Origin: Otis tarda
Lineage: Eukaryota > Chordata > Aves > Otidiformes > Otididae
Direction: 5' to 3'
Assembly (NCBI GenBank): GCA_026413225.1
Contig: CM048591.1
Coordinates: forward strand, 37,293,803 to 37,357,802
Length of the DNA stretch: 64,000 nucleotides
Within the stretch, counting starts at the first letter, position 1; each line of letters starts with the position of its first letter. Shown one piece after another: positions 22,839 to 37,800 of this stretch. A program made the position numbers and the translations under genes. The notes under the pieces were generated by a model, which was given only the letters and a program-made list of their open reading frames with translations, searched no databases and was not told the origin of the DNA.

Positions 22839-25800
22839 CTGGAAATACAGAAGTTACAGGTTAAGTCAAGAGTTGTGTTTGTTTTCTTACAGTATTATAA
22901 GCATGTAACATCTTTCTTCCTCTAAAAAGGCTGCTGCATAATTTGGCTTTGATCCTTTTCTTACCTTGCCCCCAAATCAAAAGCATCGAGTCTCTTTTCT
23001 TGTAAAACAGCTAACCCCTATGGTTTTGCAGTACACTTATGTTACATAAAATGGAACCACTTGCTGCTGCAAAATGCTGAACACTCTGGACAGCAGAGAA
23101 GACAGACCAAACTGAGAGCGCTCAGCAGTTCACAACAGCTTTTATTACCTTGAAGAGTTGACTGGAGCCTTTGTAACTTAAAAGTGCTAGGGGAAAAACT
23201 GCGGTCTCCGTACATCATGTGTAAGAGTCATGTTAGCTTCTGCACGATACCTTTCCCCAGTTGAAAAATCATACCTATTCAAAAACTTTCAGGCACAACT
23301 AATGTTCCAGTCAATGTCATAGCAATCATTCTTTTTTACAAAACAATTACTTAATAATGTTAATGAATTAGATATTTCTACAGTATCTTGTACAGAAGTA
23401 GCAGTTACATAATACAACTAGTTGATCCCTTCTTAGCATCTCTATGGAGTCACAAATGAATTGAAAAGAAACTGTTCTTTACTGAACACCTTATTACTAT
23501 GACTCAAATTAAGGATAAACTGACAGCTGAAGAAAATGTTGCAGTAAATTGAATGCTTCTCAGCTAATGTATCCAACGTGAAGCAGGGCACAAAACCAAA
23601 ACCAAGACATCTATAGTGACCTTACTCTAAAACCTTTTTAAAAAAAAATATAATGAAGGTGTTAAGTTCCCATTTATTAGAGATTTTTAAAGTCACCTTT
23701 AAATTGTACTTTCCTTTTCTAGATTTAACTACTCTTTAAACAGTTCAACAGCAATCTAATCTTGACTGTGAACAACAGCAAAAAAATCTCCAAAGGTATT
23801 TTTAAAGCTTATCTCAGAAAAAGGTAACCAGTAGATTTAAATCAATATTTTAGTTATGACTTCTAGCACTAGACATTCAACCTTGAAGAATGATATTTCA
23901 ATATTGTTCTGTGGCAACCTTTAAACTGGTTACTGTGTCGTGCACCAGTGTTAGGGTGTTCACAATCACTGATGCTAGTGAGCACAGCACAGTGCTAATT
24001 TCTCAGAGACTTTTCTCTCTCTCTCTCTAGATAGCCACTGCCTAGCAATGAAAGTCTATTTACTGCCATCTGTTTCAAGGTGCAGGACATTATGCTTGAA
24101 CCAACTCTGTAATCACTGCACAACTTTTGGGGTCAGTTTGATTTCAGATATAAGAAACAATATTTTGTGATAGAGGCTGAGTTTGGCCGTAGCAACTGGG
24201 TCTGAAATTATAAAAAATAAGTAAGTGACACTACAGGATGCATTCCTGTAATCACTGTCCGAGATGTCTCACGCTGAGTATGTAATGGATTTACAAGTTT
24301 GAGCCTACTTGAGGCTTCCTGTATTGGAGCATTTTTGTGCTCCAGTTCTTTTTCATGGATTTGTTTCTGAGCTGATTGATTTCCTCATATGGTGCATTAA
24401 AAGCCTTGGGGCATGCGAATGTGCAGTTTAGTAACAATATGTGCTGGCGTTGTAGCACTTGGCTTACTCAGGTAATGTATTGTAATCTGAAATGGTACCT
24501 TTGTAATCTAATCAAGCACATAATTCCCGTATCTGATTTTCATGCAAGGGTGACTGAAACATTGCTGGTACGTTGCTTCCTACAAAGCGCTGCTTCTGGA
24601 AGAATACTTCTGCCAAACTACATTTAAGTGCTTGGTTATTGTTTCACCTCACACCAGGTTTCAGTTCTACGAGAGACATGGATCTCTTTTTACTCTCTTT
24701 TTTTTTTTAGGATCATGCATGGATGGATACAGGGATAAGGTAGATAACAGAGTTATTTTACTGCATAAAACAAGTAGGTTTGCCCACTTCAGCCTTAATT
24801 AAAAAGAATTCTCCTTTGAGGAAAGAGTACTTGATTGGTTCCAGTACACACACATAACATTTTAAGCATTATTCTGCTCTTAGGGGAAAGAAAAGTCTGT
24901 AAGGGAGCAGGTCTGAATTCTCTTCTCACAGTCCCAGAATCAATGTTCAATCTACCATGTTTTTCACCAGTACCTTCAGCAGAAATGGTGATGCAAAGAA
25001 GTTGAAGCCTCCAGAAAGAGAGCAACATACCAAAATTTGAGGTATGCAGCACAATATAACTGTGTACTCATTAGCTTGTTTTCACATGGATCCTGCCTGG
25101 GAACTGCTTTAATTTCAGCCACACTTATTACTGCTCCACAACAGTGCCCTGAAGAAAACTACAACATGATCAGAATTGAATCAAATGCTATGAAAGACCA
25201 AGTAGCAAAATATTTTGGAATGAAAACCAAACACCTCATCAAGGAGGTGGAAGTACATACAATCCCCTAGCCAAAGTTGTATCTGACTAGGATTCTTCAT
25301 TCAATCAGAGCTAGGCGGGAATTTTCTTGTTTGAAATAAGAGTTTATACTAGATGAGAGAGCTTAGCATGCTAAACTGAGAACAGCTGAAGGGATAGAAC
25401 TATTTGCAAGAGAAAGTAACTGCGAAGATGACGAGTTAGACAGTAACCTGGCAGTTGGAAGGGTTTGAATATGAACTAGGAAATGCTCAGAGAGACAGGC
25501 TTTAATACAGAACTACAGGAGTGTGAACAGAAGAAAAGAGGAAGATCACTGAAGAGTAAGAGGAGGCAGACAGTTTTGACAGCTTCTAAACAGGCATTTT
25601 ATAGACCAATATTTGTAAATCTGCTTATCTATGCATCTATAGCAACTTTGAAATACAAAATTAATCTTCAGTGATGTTTTAAGACTTCAAAATCCTATAA
25701 TAAAGTTGGCATTTGGACACAACATAAGTAATTCTAAATGTAATAATATTATCTATGCAATTCATCTGACACAAATCATAGCTACACTAACCAGACTCTA

Positions 25801-28800
25801 AATATGCTGAACTTGCTCATTACTTTTATTTTACTGAAGACCTTATTAATCATTTTCAACCATGTCCTCAGTGGTAGTGACTTCTAAATTACATACAAGT
25901 TTTGTGAGCCCCTCCTGCAGCAGCAAGAGGCAATGCTTTACTTCCACATAACAATCCCTGTACTGCCTAAGTAGCTTTCATTATAGTTAAATATTCAGAA
26001 GTGTTCTTCAAGCAAAATAGTTCATTATTAAATCCTATAGGCAGGGCATATATTTATTTAAATCCTGTATTTATCACCAGATGACTTAAGATGTACAGCA
26101 TCACAAGGGAGCAAACTTCAAAGTTTGTTGCTATTTACATGCATGTATGCATGGTTTTGTTCCACTGCAAGTGTAAAGGAAATCAAGCCTACTTGTAGTG
26201 AACCAATTAAAGTAATTCTTAAGCCTTACCACTCTGATTTTGTTTATACAGTAGTTTGTCAAAATAATGTGTCAGCTACCTTTATGAGTCATTTCAGGGG
26301 TAGGCTAAGAAAAGAGTGGAGTAGTTCATAATTGCACATGTTGCTCTTTCAAGGACAGAAAACTCAATCAAAGAATTTGGGACTTCACTGCAGAACAGAA
26401 GGAACAAGGTGACTAAGTTATTCCTTACTTTGTAAGTGAAATTATAACTTTCAAGATACTCCATTTTAGGTACCAGTCCTTAGTAGTACTGGACTAAGGT
26501 CTTCAGGATCGGTTGCACTTGCTGATCTCTCTTGAAGAAACTTTTACAGGATTGGGCTGGAACACCGTAGACTTCTGTATTCGACAGCATTTGCTGACAT
26601 CTAATGCTTTTCTGGCTATATATCAGATGACACAGCCTGAACTGAGGCTTCAGGGGAATTTTAAAGAGACTAAGTTTATTTCCAGAGAAAGAAGGAAACA
26701 TTGTTTTACTCTATTGTTTTGTGTATTTTTACATCAAAGTGCTAAATAATAGTGTCACCTTCTCTGTTACTGGCTTACTTACAGGACATCTGTTTATCTC
26801 AGACAGCATCTTTTCCTTTTAAGTATCTGATCTATCATTGTATTACATATTCATAAAAACAAGAAACTTTGAATGTTTTAATTCTCTGCAGAGAAACATT
26901 TCAAATTTCCAACTATTTAATATATCTGCTTCTATCTTTCTGCAATCTTTAATTAAAAATTAAAATTATTTTTATAGAATATTCAATAGTTGTTTCCCAC
27001 TGCATGGTACTAGAAATATATGGAAATAATTTAGATTGGCTTATACATACTGCTAAGTGCAGATCATGGTTAGTCATATTTTATTCATAAAAGCTAGATT
27101 TCTTAAATTATTATCTGGGTTAGAAGATATAAGAGAAAATAAACCAATAGAATTTTGAAGTAAACTTGGACAAGGATGTTCCTAACAGTGCTGCTTAGAG
27201 TGGCAGATGCACAAAATGCTGGTTTGCTGAACCTGGTCTTTGCTCAGAACTGAGGAACTGTGAGCTCAGACCAGCCCTTCGGTTGCAATCTCAAGATGTC
27301 CCTGTATCTGTGTCCTGGAACAAAAACTCTTGCTGTTACCAGGTAAGTTATAAATTTCTTACATCAGCTGCACAGTGTGAGTCTACATGGTGTTCCCTTA
27401 ATGTAACATCCCAAAAACAGTGCTCTTACCTGTAACGTGATTTTTTTCTTTTTTTTTACAATCTCTGTTCAACTCCACCTTACTTGATTGTCTGAATTTG
27501 TACACAACACTGTTCAGCCAAATGCCATTTTATGCTGGTTTTTTATAATAAGTTAACACAATGTAATTTTACTACAATGTCTTTTTTTTTTTTTTCATTC
27601 ATGGGATCAAAAATTCATAGCTCTTAATTTACCAGAGGACTAAAATTTGTCCTAGAAGTTTAGCATTTCAAAGCAGGAGGTAAAGACATCAAAAGATTAG
27701 TGGAGTGACTGAAATTAAGCAAGTAAAGATATTTTTCATTATAATATCTAGTGAGTAAGACAACAGCAGCTTGCCTTGCAACAGAAACACAGACAAGGGT
27801 TATTAACTATGGGTTAAAGGAAAATCTGAGAATGCCATTTAAAACTACATTTTCTCCTCATGCTTTTAAAAGATCAAAATGAATCTTGTAGCCTTTTCAA
27901 TTGAGGCTTAAATGAACTAATGCAAACATCATTGTTTTGCTTTATTTTTGAGAAATACATTAGAAATGACTGACCTGTTCCTAGTGTTTTTGAAGACATG
28001 CATTTTTGCCTTCTAGCCTGCATTTAGTCATTCTCCTATAAAAATAAAACTGCCTTCTGCCTCAGTAGCTGTGAATCAAATCGGTAACACACATCACTGA
28101 TCCTTTAGTATCAGACTTTCTCAACCAGAGGCTAACTGTTATTTCATGGTCCGCTGAAGCATATTGGGGGGCATTAGGAAGTAAAAGATTAGTGCATAAA
28201 ACGGTATCTTATTCCTCTTTCTTCCACAAACACCTCAGCATACACATAGGAGTACATTTGATTAAGTTACAGCTCACTTCCACAGCAATCTCAAAATATT
28301 TTAAGGAGGCATCAATACAGTGTGTGGGACAGGACCAAGAAGGCAGGGGTAAGTAATTTCTTAAGATAAGTTTGCCACTTAAGTAACATGTGCTTAGCCA
28401 CAGCATCCAGTTGCTGAGGCAATATGTCTTTCCTGTGTTTCTGCTTAACTGCTCACATGTATGAACAACCTCTTCTCCTTCTTGATATTTCTGGCCAATT
28501 TCAGTTCTAGCTGAGCCTTAGCCTTCCTGTCTGCTTCCCTGCATGCCCTAACAAGGTTCTCGTAGTCCTCAGTGGGTATTTGGCCACCTTTTCATAGCTG
28601 GTATGCTTCTTTTTTTTTGCTTTTAAGCACACTCAAAAGCTCATGTTAAGCCAGAATGGTCTCTTGTTCTGCCTCACTCCTTTCCCTTTTTAGGCAATGG
28701 ACTGTTGTTTTGCTTCCAGGAGGCTTTTCCTTAAAAACTCAAAAGTCAAAACTCACAGCACTCACAAGCTCCTTTGCCCTCCATGTACGCTTCCCATGGA

Positions 28801-31800
28801 ATCCCTCACACCTGGGTCCTGAGCATATCGAAGCTGGCTCTTCTAAAATCCAAGGCCTTTGTCCTACTACTGGTTTTCAGTGTGCTCAGCAGGATCTTAA
28901 GCTCCACAATGTTTTGATGGCTGTATCCAAGGCTATAATTGACAGTCATGTTGTCAAGTAAGTCTTTTTGGTTTGTGAGCAGTAAATCTAGCAACGCACT
29001 GTTCACAGTTGGTATGTCCAGCACCTGTAGCAGGAAGCAGTCCTCATGTGTTCCAGGAATCTCATGGACAACTCGTCCACTGCTGTGTTATTCTCCCAAC
29101 AAATAGCTGGGTAATTGAAGTCACCCATGAGGACCAGGTTCTGTTGGCCCAATATTTTCCTGAGCAGCCAAAGTTTTGTCAGCCTTGTCATCTTGGTTGG
29201 AAGGTCAATAATGGATACTAAATATAAGAGCGTCCTTGGTGATGAACCATCTAATCTTGATCCAAAGGCATTCAACAGAACTTTTGTGGTCTCCATAGCT
29301 TACATTCATATACTCAAATTTCCCTTTCTTTAGGAAGTGCAATCCCCCCTCCTCTTCCTACATTCCTATCTTTCCAAAACAATTTGTAGCCATCCATTGT
29401 GGTCTTCCAGTCATATAAGTCTTCCCACCAAGTTTCTGCAATTCCTAACACATTGTAACTCTCAGACTGGGCATAGAGTTCCAGTTCTTCCTCCTTGCTG
29501 CCCAGACTAAATGTTTTGGTATATATGCACTTGAGGTGATTGGACTTAGGGTTCTTGCCTTTGTAAAGGGCTGGGAAGCATTCCCTGCTACTCTAGTAGA
29601 TGTGCCCATCCACTCTGTGGCTTATGAATACGCAGGTGTCACAGGTCTGGATCCTACAACTTCATTAATTTAAAGCACAACTCACTAAGTCAGCCAATCT
29701 GCTAGCAAGGTTAGGCTGCATGTGATTACTCTTGACCATTTCCTGTAACATTTTAGGATTTGTGAGTCTCTCTTTACAGACAATTAATGTCAACATTGAA
29801 TCAGCAACAAGCCCAATTAACACTAGTCCTACAGGAAGAGGTTGATTTAATGGACTACTTGAGGTCACAGTTAACTAAGTCAATTCTAAGTCAATTCTAC
29901 ATCTAACTGGCCACTGCTACTTGCTGCTGTCTTGTTTCAGTGGCAGTGGGATAGACAACAACTCCCCTAAGTGTGCTGGACTATTAAATTAGAGACTACT
30001 GAGTGGGAACTGTATATATTCAAGCATTGCTGGCTAAAAAGAAGAAGAAAAAAAATCAGTGGTACAGCCTACACAGAAACAGCACTAGAAGCAGACACAA
30101 ACATGTTTCATCTTGACACCAGAAAATTTTTTTTCAGCATGATCAATCACTGGAACAACCTCTACAGGCATGTGGTAGAGTGGCCATCACTGGAGGTTTT
30201 CAAGATGTGACAGGACAGGGAGCTAGATAATCTGATTCACGCTTCATTTCCCAACTGAATGGTTGGACCAGATGATCTTTTAAGGTCCCTTCCAACCTGG
30301 GCTGTTCTATGATTCTATGATATTCTGGATCTCTTAAGACAAAAATCAGGAAACTCTAGAGATAAGAAAAATAAAGAATGCTGTGAACTTTTATCTACAA
30401 ACAACCATGCTTGTGTGAAATATTTATCAGAAACTGAGTGAACAGACTTTCCTTTTTGACACTTCCTCTCTAGTAAAATTCTTGCCACAAAAGCCACATA
30501 CACTTATTTATGAAAATAGAAGGAAAAATATTACTAAGAACATACCAGAATTGTTTAATTTCTGCTTTAGGAAAACAAACCTTTGGGAAAAAAAGCCAAG
30601 CTTAACATATCTCCTTCCTATACTTACACTGAGACTTTTCAAAATGGCCTACGAGAAACTTCACTCAATTGGAAATGGAGCTGGGTGCCTACTGCCTTTA
30701 TGTCTGTGTAATGAGCTGTAGGTATCAAAAGAATTTTTAAAACACAGGTGATCCAAAGACAACCAAAGATGTGGACCTGAGCTTATCTTTCAGCAACCAG
30801 ATAAACTGCTCACTAGGAAGCAAAAGAGCAAAGATACGTTTTTAATCATATTCCAGCCACCGCAACTGGAGAACCCTTCAGAGTAGAAAGGGAAACCATT
30901 AGTGAATGTCACATATTGAGCTCTACTTCACTGGCTTCAAAATCACTTATGTAAATACAGAACTTTCCTCTCCGAGAAAATTTAATTGCTACATTGTGGA
31001 ATATTCACCATGAAGAGGAAAGGTTTTTTTTTCTTTTTTCTCCTATGGAAAACAAATAATAGGAAAAAAAAGCCCCTACTATTAGAGTAAAAACTGAAAG
31101 GCATTTCAGCATACTTTATTATTACCACAATAATTAATAGGCACATAGATTCTTGACAGATTTGGTTTGACAAGTTACTTAAGCATGTCTCATATAAGAA
31201 ACACCTCAATAAACCCCGTAATCTTGAAGTTAAGCACGTATTTTAGTCAAAGTGGAAAAAAAGCCAACCAGAAATAGTTTGATAACTTACTAAGTAAACA
31301 TCCAAAACTGAAGCATTATCATTTTCCATTTCCAGTGTGCTCTGTTCTGAAGTCAAATAGATGGCGCTGTCTTCTAAAGTGATTGTTGAACTTGAAGGCA
31401 ACCCTTTACTGCAAAAAAGGAGACTACAGTCAACCAAAAATACAACTTAGAGAGCTCACTTATAGCTGAAAATCTTAAAATGTTTCTCTCTCAAATGTAA
31501 AAGCTTAAAATACTTGAAAAGATGGAATGCAAATGGACAAATACAGATGTGTTGACAATGGCTAGATAACAGGCAGCCCGTATTGGACTAATGTACACAA
31601 ACCACAGTGTCTACTTTTGCATTAATTAAAATTTTATCAGGAAGTAATACTGTTCCTGAACTCTAATATTTATGTAAATAATGAAACTATGTGTCAGTAA
31701 ATGTGGGATAATTTCATTAACTTCAGAAGTTGCTCCCACATGGTGTAAATTCTGGCAGTATTTCTTAATTCAGAAGAGAGGAAAAAAGATTTGGTAATTA

Positions 31801-34800
31801 GGCACAGTAGCACTGGACTTTCTCATGTAGATATGGGATCACTTGCAGCCAACAGTTCAGAAGGGAAAGTGGGAGAAGAGCAAGAGTGTACTGTAATTAG
31901 TACAGCTCTGCAAGGAAGTGGTATTTACAGAGCAGGTGCCCTGTATTATTTCATTCATAGATAGGACTTTTTGTCCTCTGCTACCCAGAAAGAATATGAA
32001 ACTGCAAAAGCATCCACGCTGAAATCTTGTTTTGTTTTGTAAACACACTTGGAAGCACCAGGCTGAAACTCTCAAAGGTGTTCTAACAGAGTTAGGTGCC
32101 CACTATCACCTGTCCTCACTAGCTGCCAGAAACTAACAGACTCCAGGCTGCCTTGAGAACTCAGCTGTCAGTTTTACAGAGACGTATTTTAAAAGTTCTT
32201 ACCTATTTACACACAAGGTGAAAAGCAAACAATTCTGCATTATAACTGGTTATCAAAACACAATTACAGCCATCAGTCCAGAAATGACAAATTTCCCCTT
32301 TCCTTTGCAGTACTTTGTAGTTTAAGTATGTTTTGGTTGGGTTATAATTTCAGAAAAGGCAAAGCTAGCATGCAAAGTAGAAAACAAATTCAAACGCTCA
32401 ACAAAAGAATGAGTTATCAGTCACCTTCATGTTGAATTAGTACTAAGTGCACAGCATTAAATTTGCCACATTACAATTTTCCTTTTATTATATAGTGTAT
32501 TAGGCATCTTTTCAAAAGCAAAATAATTTTTTTTTTTGTTCCAAGGGTGATCCAGCTCCCGCTGATTTAGTAGCACTTTTCTGACACGTGTTATTTGTGT
32601 TCATGGAGCAGCATTTCAATCACATCAGTTTTCTGCCAATGCCTCATTTTACTGAAGGGGAGAGGACAGAAAGCAAGGGAAAAAAATGGGCTGTTGCCAA
32701 AGGCTAGACTATGTTTTATCATCTTCCACAAAATAAGCTCTGGCATGAAAGATACTACTCTTGGCAAAAGGGTGGGGGAGCGGGGATAGAGTCACTTTTG
32801 TTTGCAGAATTTTGAGGTCTGCTGTTGCACAGTTAGGCCTCTGAATGTGCAAAGGCCCACATATTAAAAGAATATGACACAAGATGAATGTGCAGTAAGC
32901 AGCTACTACTGCTATAAAAATATGCAGACTCAGTATTGTGGAAAATAGTGCTCTGTATTACTAACTGCAAAGCAAGTCAGGCATGCTGTGGTGTATACCT
33001 CGCTTTCATTTCTGCACCAGGTTAGGTTTAAAAGCAAAAAAAAAAAAAAAAAAAAAGGAATCCAAATAGTTATTCCTTTCATATACATATCAGGCCACAT
33101 CACTGACACCTCTACTGCTGTTATTTTTAACTGCTGTCACTTCCAGAAAACCTCTCAAGCCTGTATTCAGGATGAGGTGAGGATTCTGCAATTCACACCA
33201 GTGGCATTTTATTTTATATCCTCCATGTATCAGAAGACTTAAGACCTAGTCCTGTTGTGTGTCAGTTTCATTCACTGGCTTAGTGTGACGCTTACTTTGC
33301 TTCCTCTATTCTCTACATTTCCATTAGAAGGCACTGCACTTCTTTTACTCTTAGTTTGTTAAATTATAACCTATGTTGCTTCACAGCCTGCTGTGGATAG
33401 CAAACAGCAGCAACATGAGTTCAGCACTCAGTCTTGGGATTGTTAAACTGCTGGTTTTATCTATAACATAGGTAACAAAGACAATACGATCTCCTCTTTG
33501 GAGTGTGCCTCTTTTTTTTTCCTACCTGTTACAGAAATAGACTATGAAGTCAGGGAGCAAATGAGGGTTAAAACAAACCCAGCATGTTAAGAGAAGTCAA
33601 AGAGAAGCTCATATAAATATCACAATTTTGTTATTTAGTAGTAAACTTCCTAGAAGAGAGATTTAATATACAGAAACAAATATTATATTAAATATATATT
33701 GACAAACAGAAAGAAAACTGAGAAAAGCAGCAGAAGAAAATACAAAGATACAGTAGGCTTACATACAGAAAACCAACAGTGACTGAAATCCCTTGAACAA
33801 AATCATGCATAAAAGAAGAGAATGAAACAACACAGATGCAAGTCCACCTTTTTTCTTACAAAGACCCATAACTCACTTGTAGATAGCAGTCTCCTCCTGC
33901 TGTGACTTTTACATAGAATAATTAAACTCTGCAAGTAAGAAAGACTCATTTCCTGCATGAAGAATTGTTTACTAAAACAATTTTATGTTTTCTTTTTCTT
34001 TGTGTAATTGTTTATTTAAAAGAGAGTAGGAAAACTCTTGGAAGACAAGTCTGTCTTTCATATACTTTAAGTGCAATAATGGGAGGTTTTTCCTCTATTC
34101 AAAGAACATGAACTGTCCACTTTGGGAAGCTAATCTGTAATGCATATAAAGGAGAAAGTGGAAATTTCAAGTCACTGCCATGTTAATTTGCTTTTGGAGC
34201 CCACGCTGGTGTCAGTACGAAAGCAACCACTTTTGCCAGGAGCTGAACTCTGCTGCAGTATAGTGCTTATGTGTAATAATGTAATAGCACCTTCTTAGTT
34301 CCAGCTGCTTAGTTAGAAATAATTTTCATGGCAGAATACGACAGTCATTTTGTTTGTTGTACTTGCCTTGCAATGACAGCATGAAAAACACGCATCCCAA
34401 CTGGCTAAGTGACTATGAACTACATGAAGATATGCATAAGAACAAGATTTCCAATTTTCCTATAAAAAAGGGGAAAAGCAAAAAGCTTTTTTTTTTTTTT
34501 TTTGGAAGGTCTCATCCTTAGTGTTAATGTGGGTACTATTTTAAGAACTACTAAATATTCTGGTCTTATGCTGCAGTGAAGAGAAAAGCCATATTCTGGC
34601 CTAAATTAGCACACTTCGACACATTTAATAAAAAACTAGGCTCAAGTTCTCTTCCTCTTGAGTAGAAAATAAAATAAAACCTTCATTTTCCAAAGTCCTT
34701 CTAAAATACTCTCTTGGACACGAGAGGCAAAAAAAATCCTCACTCAAATTAGCTCAAAAATTTAAAGATAATGAAGTATTGCTACTTGCAATTACGAAAA

Positions 34801-37800
34801 ATGGGATATTGGGCACAAGATCTTCAGCAGGAACAATTAAATTATACTGATTTTCTGCAGATACGTAGAACAGCATAACTTGTACACATTTTACTCTAAA
34901 GATGATATATGTAAGACTATCACGTTTCTAAGGAATAAAGGAAAAAAATTACACTTTGTCAAGGAACTAGCATAACCAGGCAGGACTATAAAAAATAAAA
35001 TTGTAATAATAATAATAATTAAAAAAAAAAAGTCAAAAGACTTGTGTCCTTCAAACCTCCCCAAATTTTAATTACTATTCCTGTCCTTCATATTTTATTT
35101 ATACTGAAATGACAGTTCTAGAAATAAAAGACTTCTGTTTTCCTCATGAAAAAATAAATACGCCTCATCATAATGTGTCTACTTGCAAGGCAGCCTGAAG
35201 GACAGGTAGAACTCCCGTCTCCTTTCCAAGTCACTGTGCAGCCTTTGAAGAATGGCAGAAACAGTGGCAGGTAGTAACAACGTACCAAAGGAGAAGTTTG
35301 AGATGCATTTTTATTTTAGTTGTTTGGGATATTTTTTTCTCCTGTAGTGTGAAGGACAGCTCTTGTAGGAATATAATTATCAGCTTCTTTCAGATAGTGC
35401 CAAAATACAACCGCCACAAATTAGAATGAGCCACTTTGTCTCCCCCATTGTGGAAAGTTGTAATAAAAATAGGCTTTGATGTCTATCTTTGGATGTCAAA
35501 TATGCTTTCTTGTAGCATATTCCACAGAATATTTATCCCCTAAATAGCAGCACATTTGCAATGTCCAATGTGTTTGAAAACTCTTATATAAGCTTTTGAA
35601 AAAAATTATCAGCTCACTGCATCATGAGTTTTGATATTTATAATCTCTGCATATAGAAAGTAGTCAGAAAAACACCTTGTAGGCTAAATGAGCAGTAAAA
35701 CTACTGTTCTAAGGTAAAACTCAATACCAACTGTTGCAGAAAATCTGCCTGCATACATATAAACGTGAACAGGGAGAACAGGTATTTATGACCCGTTGAA
35801 CTAAACGCATTAATTAGTCTAATGTTTACAATGCAGAAATATTATATCACCTCTAAAACCCAACCTTGCATTTCAGTTTTATAAGTTACACATGTGTCTG
35901 GGGAAAAAAAAAAACCAAACCTCCCTATTTCACTAACACTGTTGACGAACATCAAAACTACAGACATCAGAAAACAGTATGACTGAACTTTTAAATGCTG
36001 TTTAAAGCGAAGGAGTCTGACAGTGAGCCTGTGTTACTGCACTCGTGCTAATGGCAAACCAGGACACGTGAATCAGTAAACAGCACAATAAGCACATCAA
36101 TTTCACGACGGTCAAACCTATACACCTTTGCAGGTGTCAACTAAAATCATGAGACCTGTCATTTTTGTACTTGACAGATGTATGTAGTTGGAAAGAGATG
36201 GTGTACGCAATTATAACTTAGGAACTCGGTCTAGATTAAAAAATTCCAAGTAGTAACAGCCAAATCCACGGAGAGGTACATATCAACATGTATTAGCCCT
36301 TGGAGGGATCTACACATGAAGTTTGTTCTGAGAACCTCTGGATCCTCCTCACAAGAAAAAAATAAGGTAATTAAATTAGACTTGCAAGGATTAGTATGGA
36401 AAATGAAAAGCAGTGTGCAGAGGGACAAATTCAGTCAAGGAAACGTTTGCTTATGTATTAAATAGCTACTGTTACCACTGGAGTTTCACATGCATATATC
36501 TGTGTATTTAACTGAAAAATAATTTTAAGTTTCAAGTAAAAAAGTGCAAGTTTTCTTTCTACTTTTCAGCACCAAATTTGTTTCCAAAAACATTGCTTAA
36601 ATAATTATAAAACTTTTTTTTTTCTGTAAAGGACAACACTTACAATTTTTTAGGGCTCTATTAAAATAAATTACAACAAAAAGTGCTGCAAACAGGGCAT
36701 CAACAGCTGAAAGGGATTAGATCCAATTAATTTACTAAGCACAGATGGAGGCATTCCTCCTTCAGTATACAGACAGAGATCTTCCCAGGAAAGCTTACAG
36801 CAACATAAGGGGTTGCTTTTAAAATGTACAAAAAAAAAACCCAACCCAAAACGCTGTTCAGACTGCAATGTCAAATTGTGTCACTCTGTTCAGCCTGTAT
36901 AAGGAGGCAAAAGATCCTATCAAGTTAGGAAATATGAAAATGATAACTCACTCTTTACAGTGATGTTGATTAAGTTTATGATAATTCTGTTGACTGGCTT
37001 ACAACACGGTAGTATGTCTCAAGGGAAGATAGTACAGAGAACCACAGTATGAAGCAACATTGTGCACTTCACAGTACTGCAATTTGGTGCCAATTATGGC
37101 AAGGCTCACTGCTCTCAGATATATAGTGCTATTCTACATTTACCACAAAGAGATTTAAAAAAATCCATTCAAAAGTCATATATATGTATATTTGCTGGTG
37201 AAGGACACACTCTTGAGCCAATATTCCTTCCACAGGGCTACCATCTACGAAATCACACAGACTAATTTTCTGAAAAAAAATTACATAGCTTTTACATATC
37301 AATATATACCTATAGGTTTGTAGCAGGAACAGATTAAGTTAAAGGGCCACTCAAGGCTAATAACAAAACACCACACTGAATCACCTGCTCAAAGCCGACT
37401 GAGGAGCTTCCATTCACAGGATTTGTCTTTTAGTCTTTGTTACGTCCTTCTTCCACCGTCAGGGCCACTGAACTTTGCCTTTTGGGACAGCACTGATCCC
37501 CTCCAGGGACAGAACCTCTGCTTTACAAAATACTTGCTTATCTTACAAACTTTTGTTAAGGAAACACTCCTGCTATATTGTCTAAAAAAATTATCTTTAT
37601 TGCTGCTTTCTTGACAGCCTTCACAGCTAAATTATTGAAAATTATTCAAAATCTCCAGTAAGGGCAAATACACTATGGCAAAATATGAAGTCACTTGTTT
37701 TGCCACGGTTACTAATAATTTCCATTTAGAGTTTCTAGCCTTTATTTCATACACAAGCCTCAGAATATCAGTGGGCAAGCCAACAGTTTACATCTGAGAA

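Larger units (their letters stand above)
22839..31290 (-). other. PIP5K1B: PIP5K1B last intron
   Basis: This intron is 8.5 kb if the proposed terminal exon is right; its donor is TTA|GTAAGT at 31290. It contains an alternative candidate terminal exon near 24878, a CR1 endonuclease fragment in sense orientation at about 28445-29590, an unassigned stretch to about 30050 and a CR1 3' end at about 30060-30322. The rest is AT-rich with no recognised gene. Confidence 0.6.
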
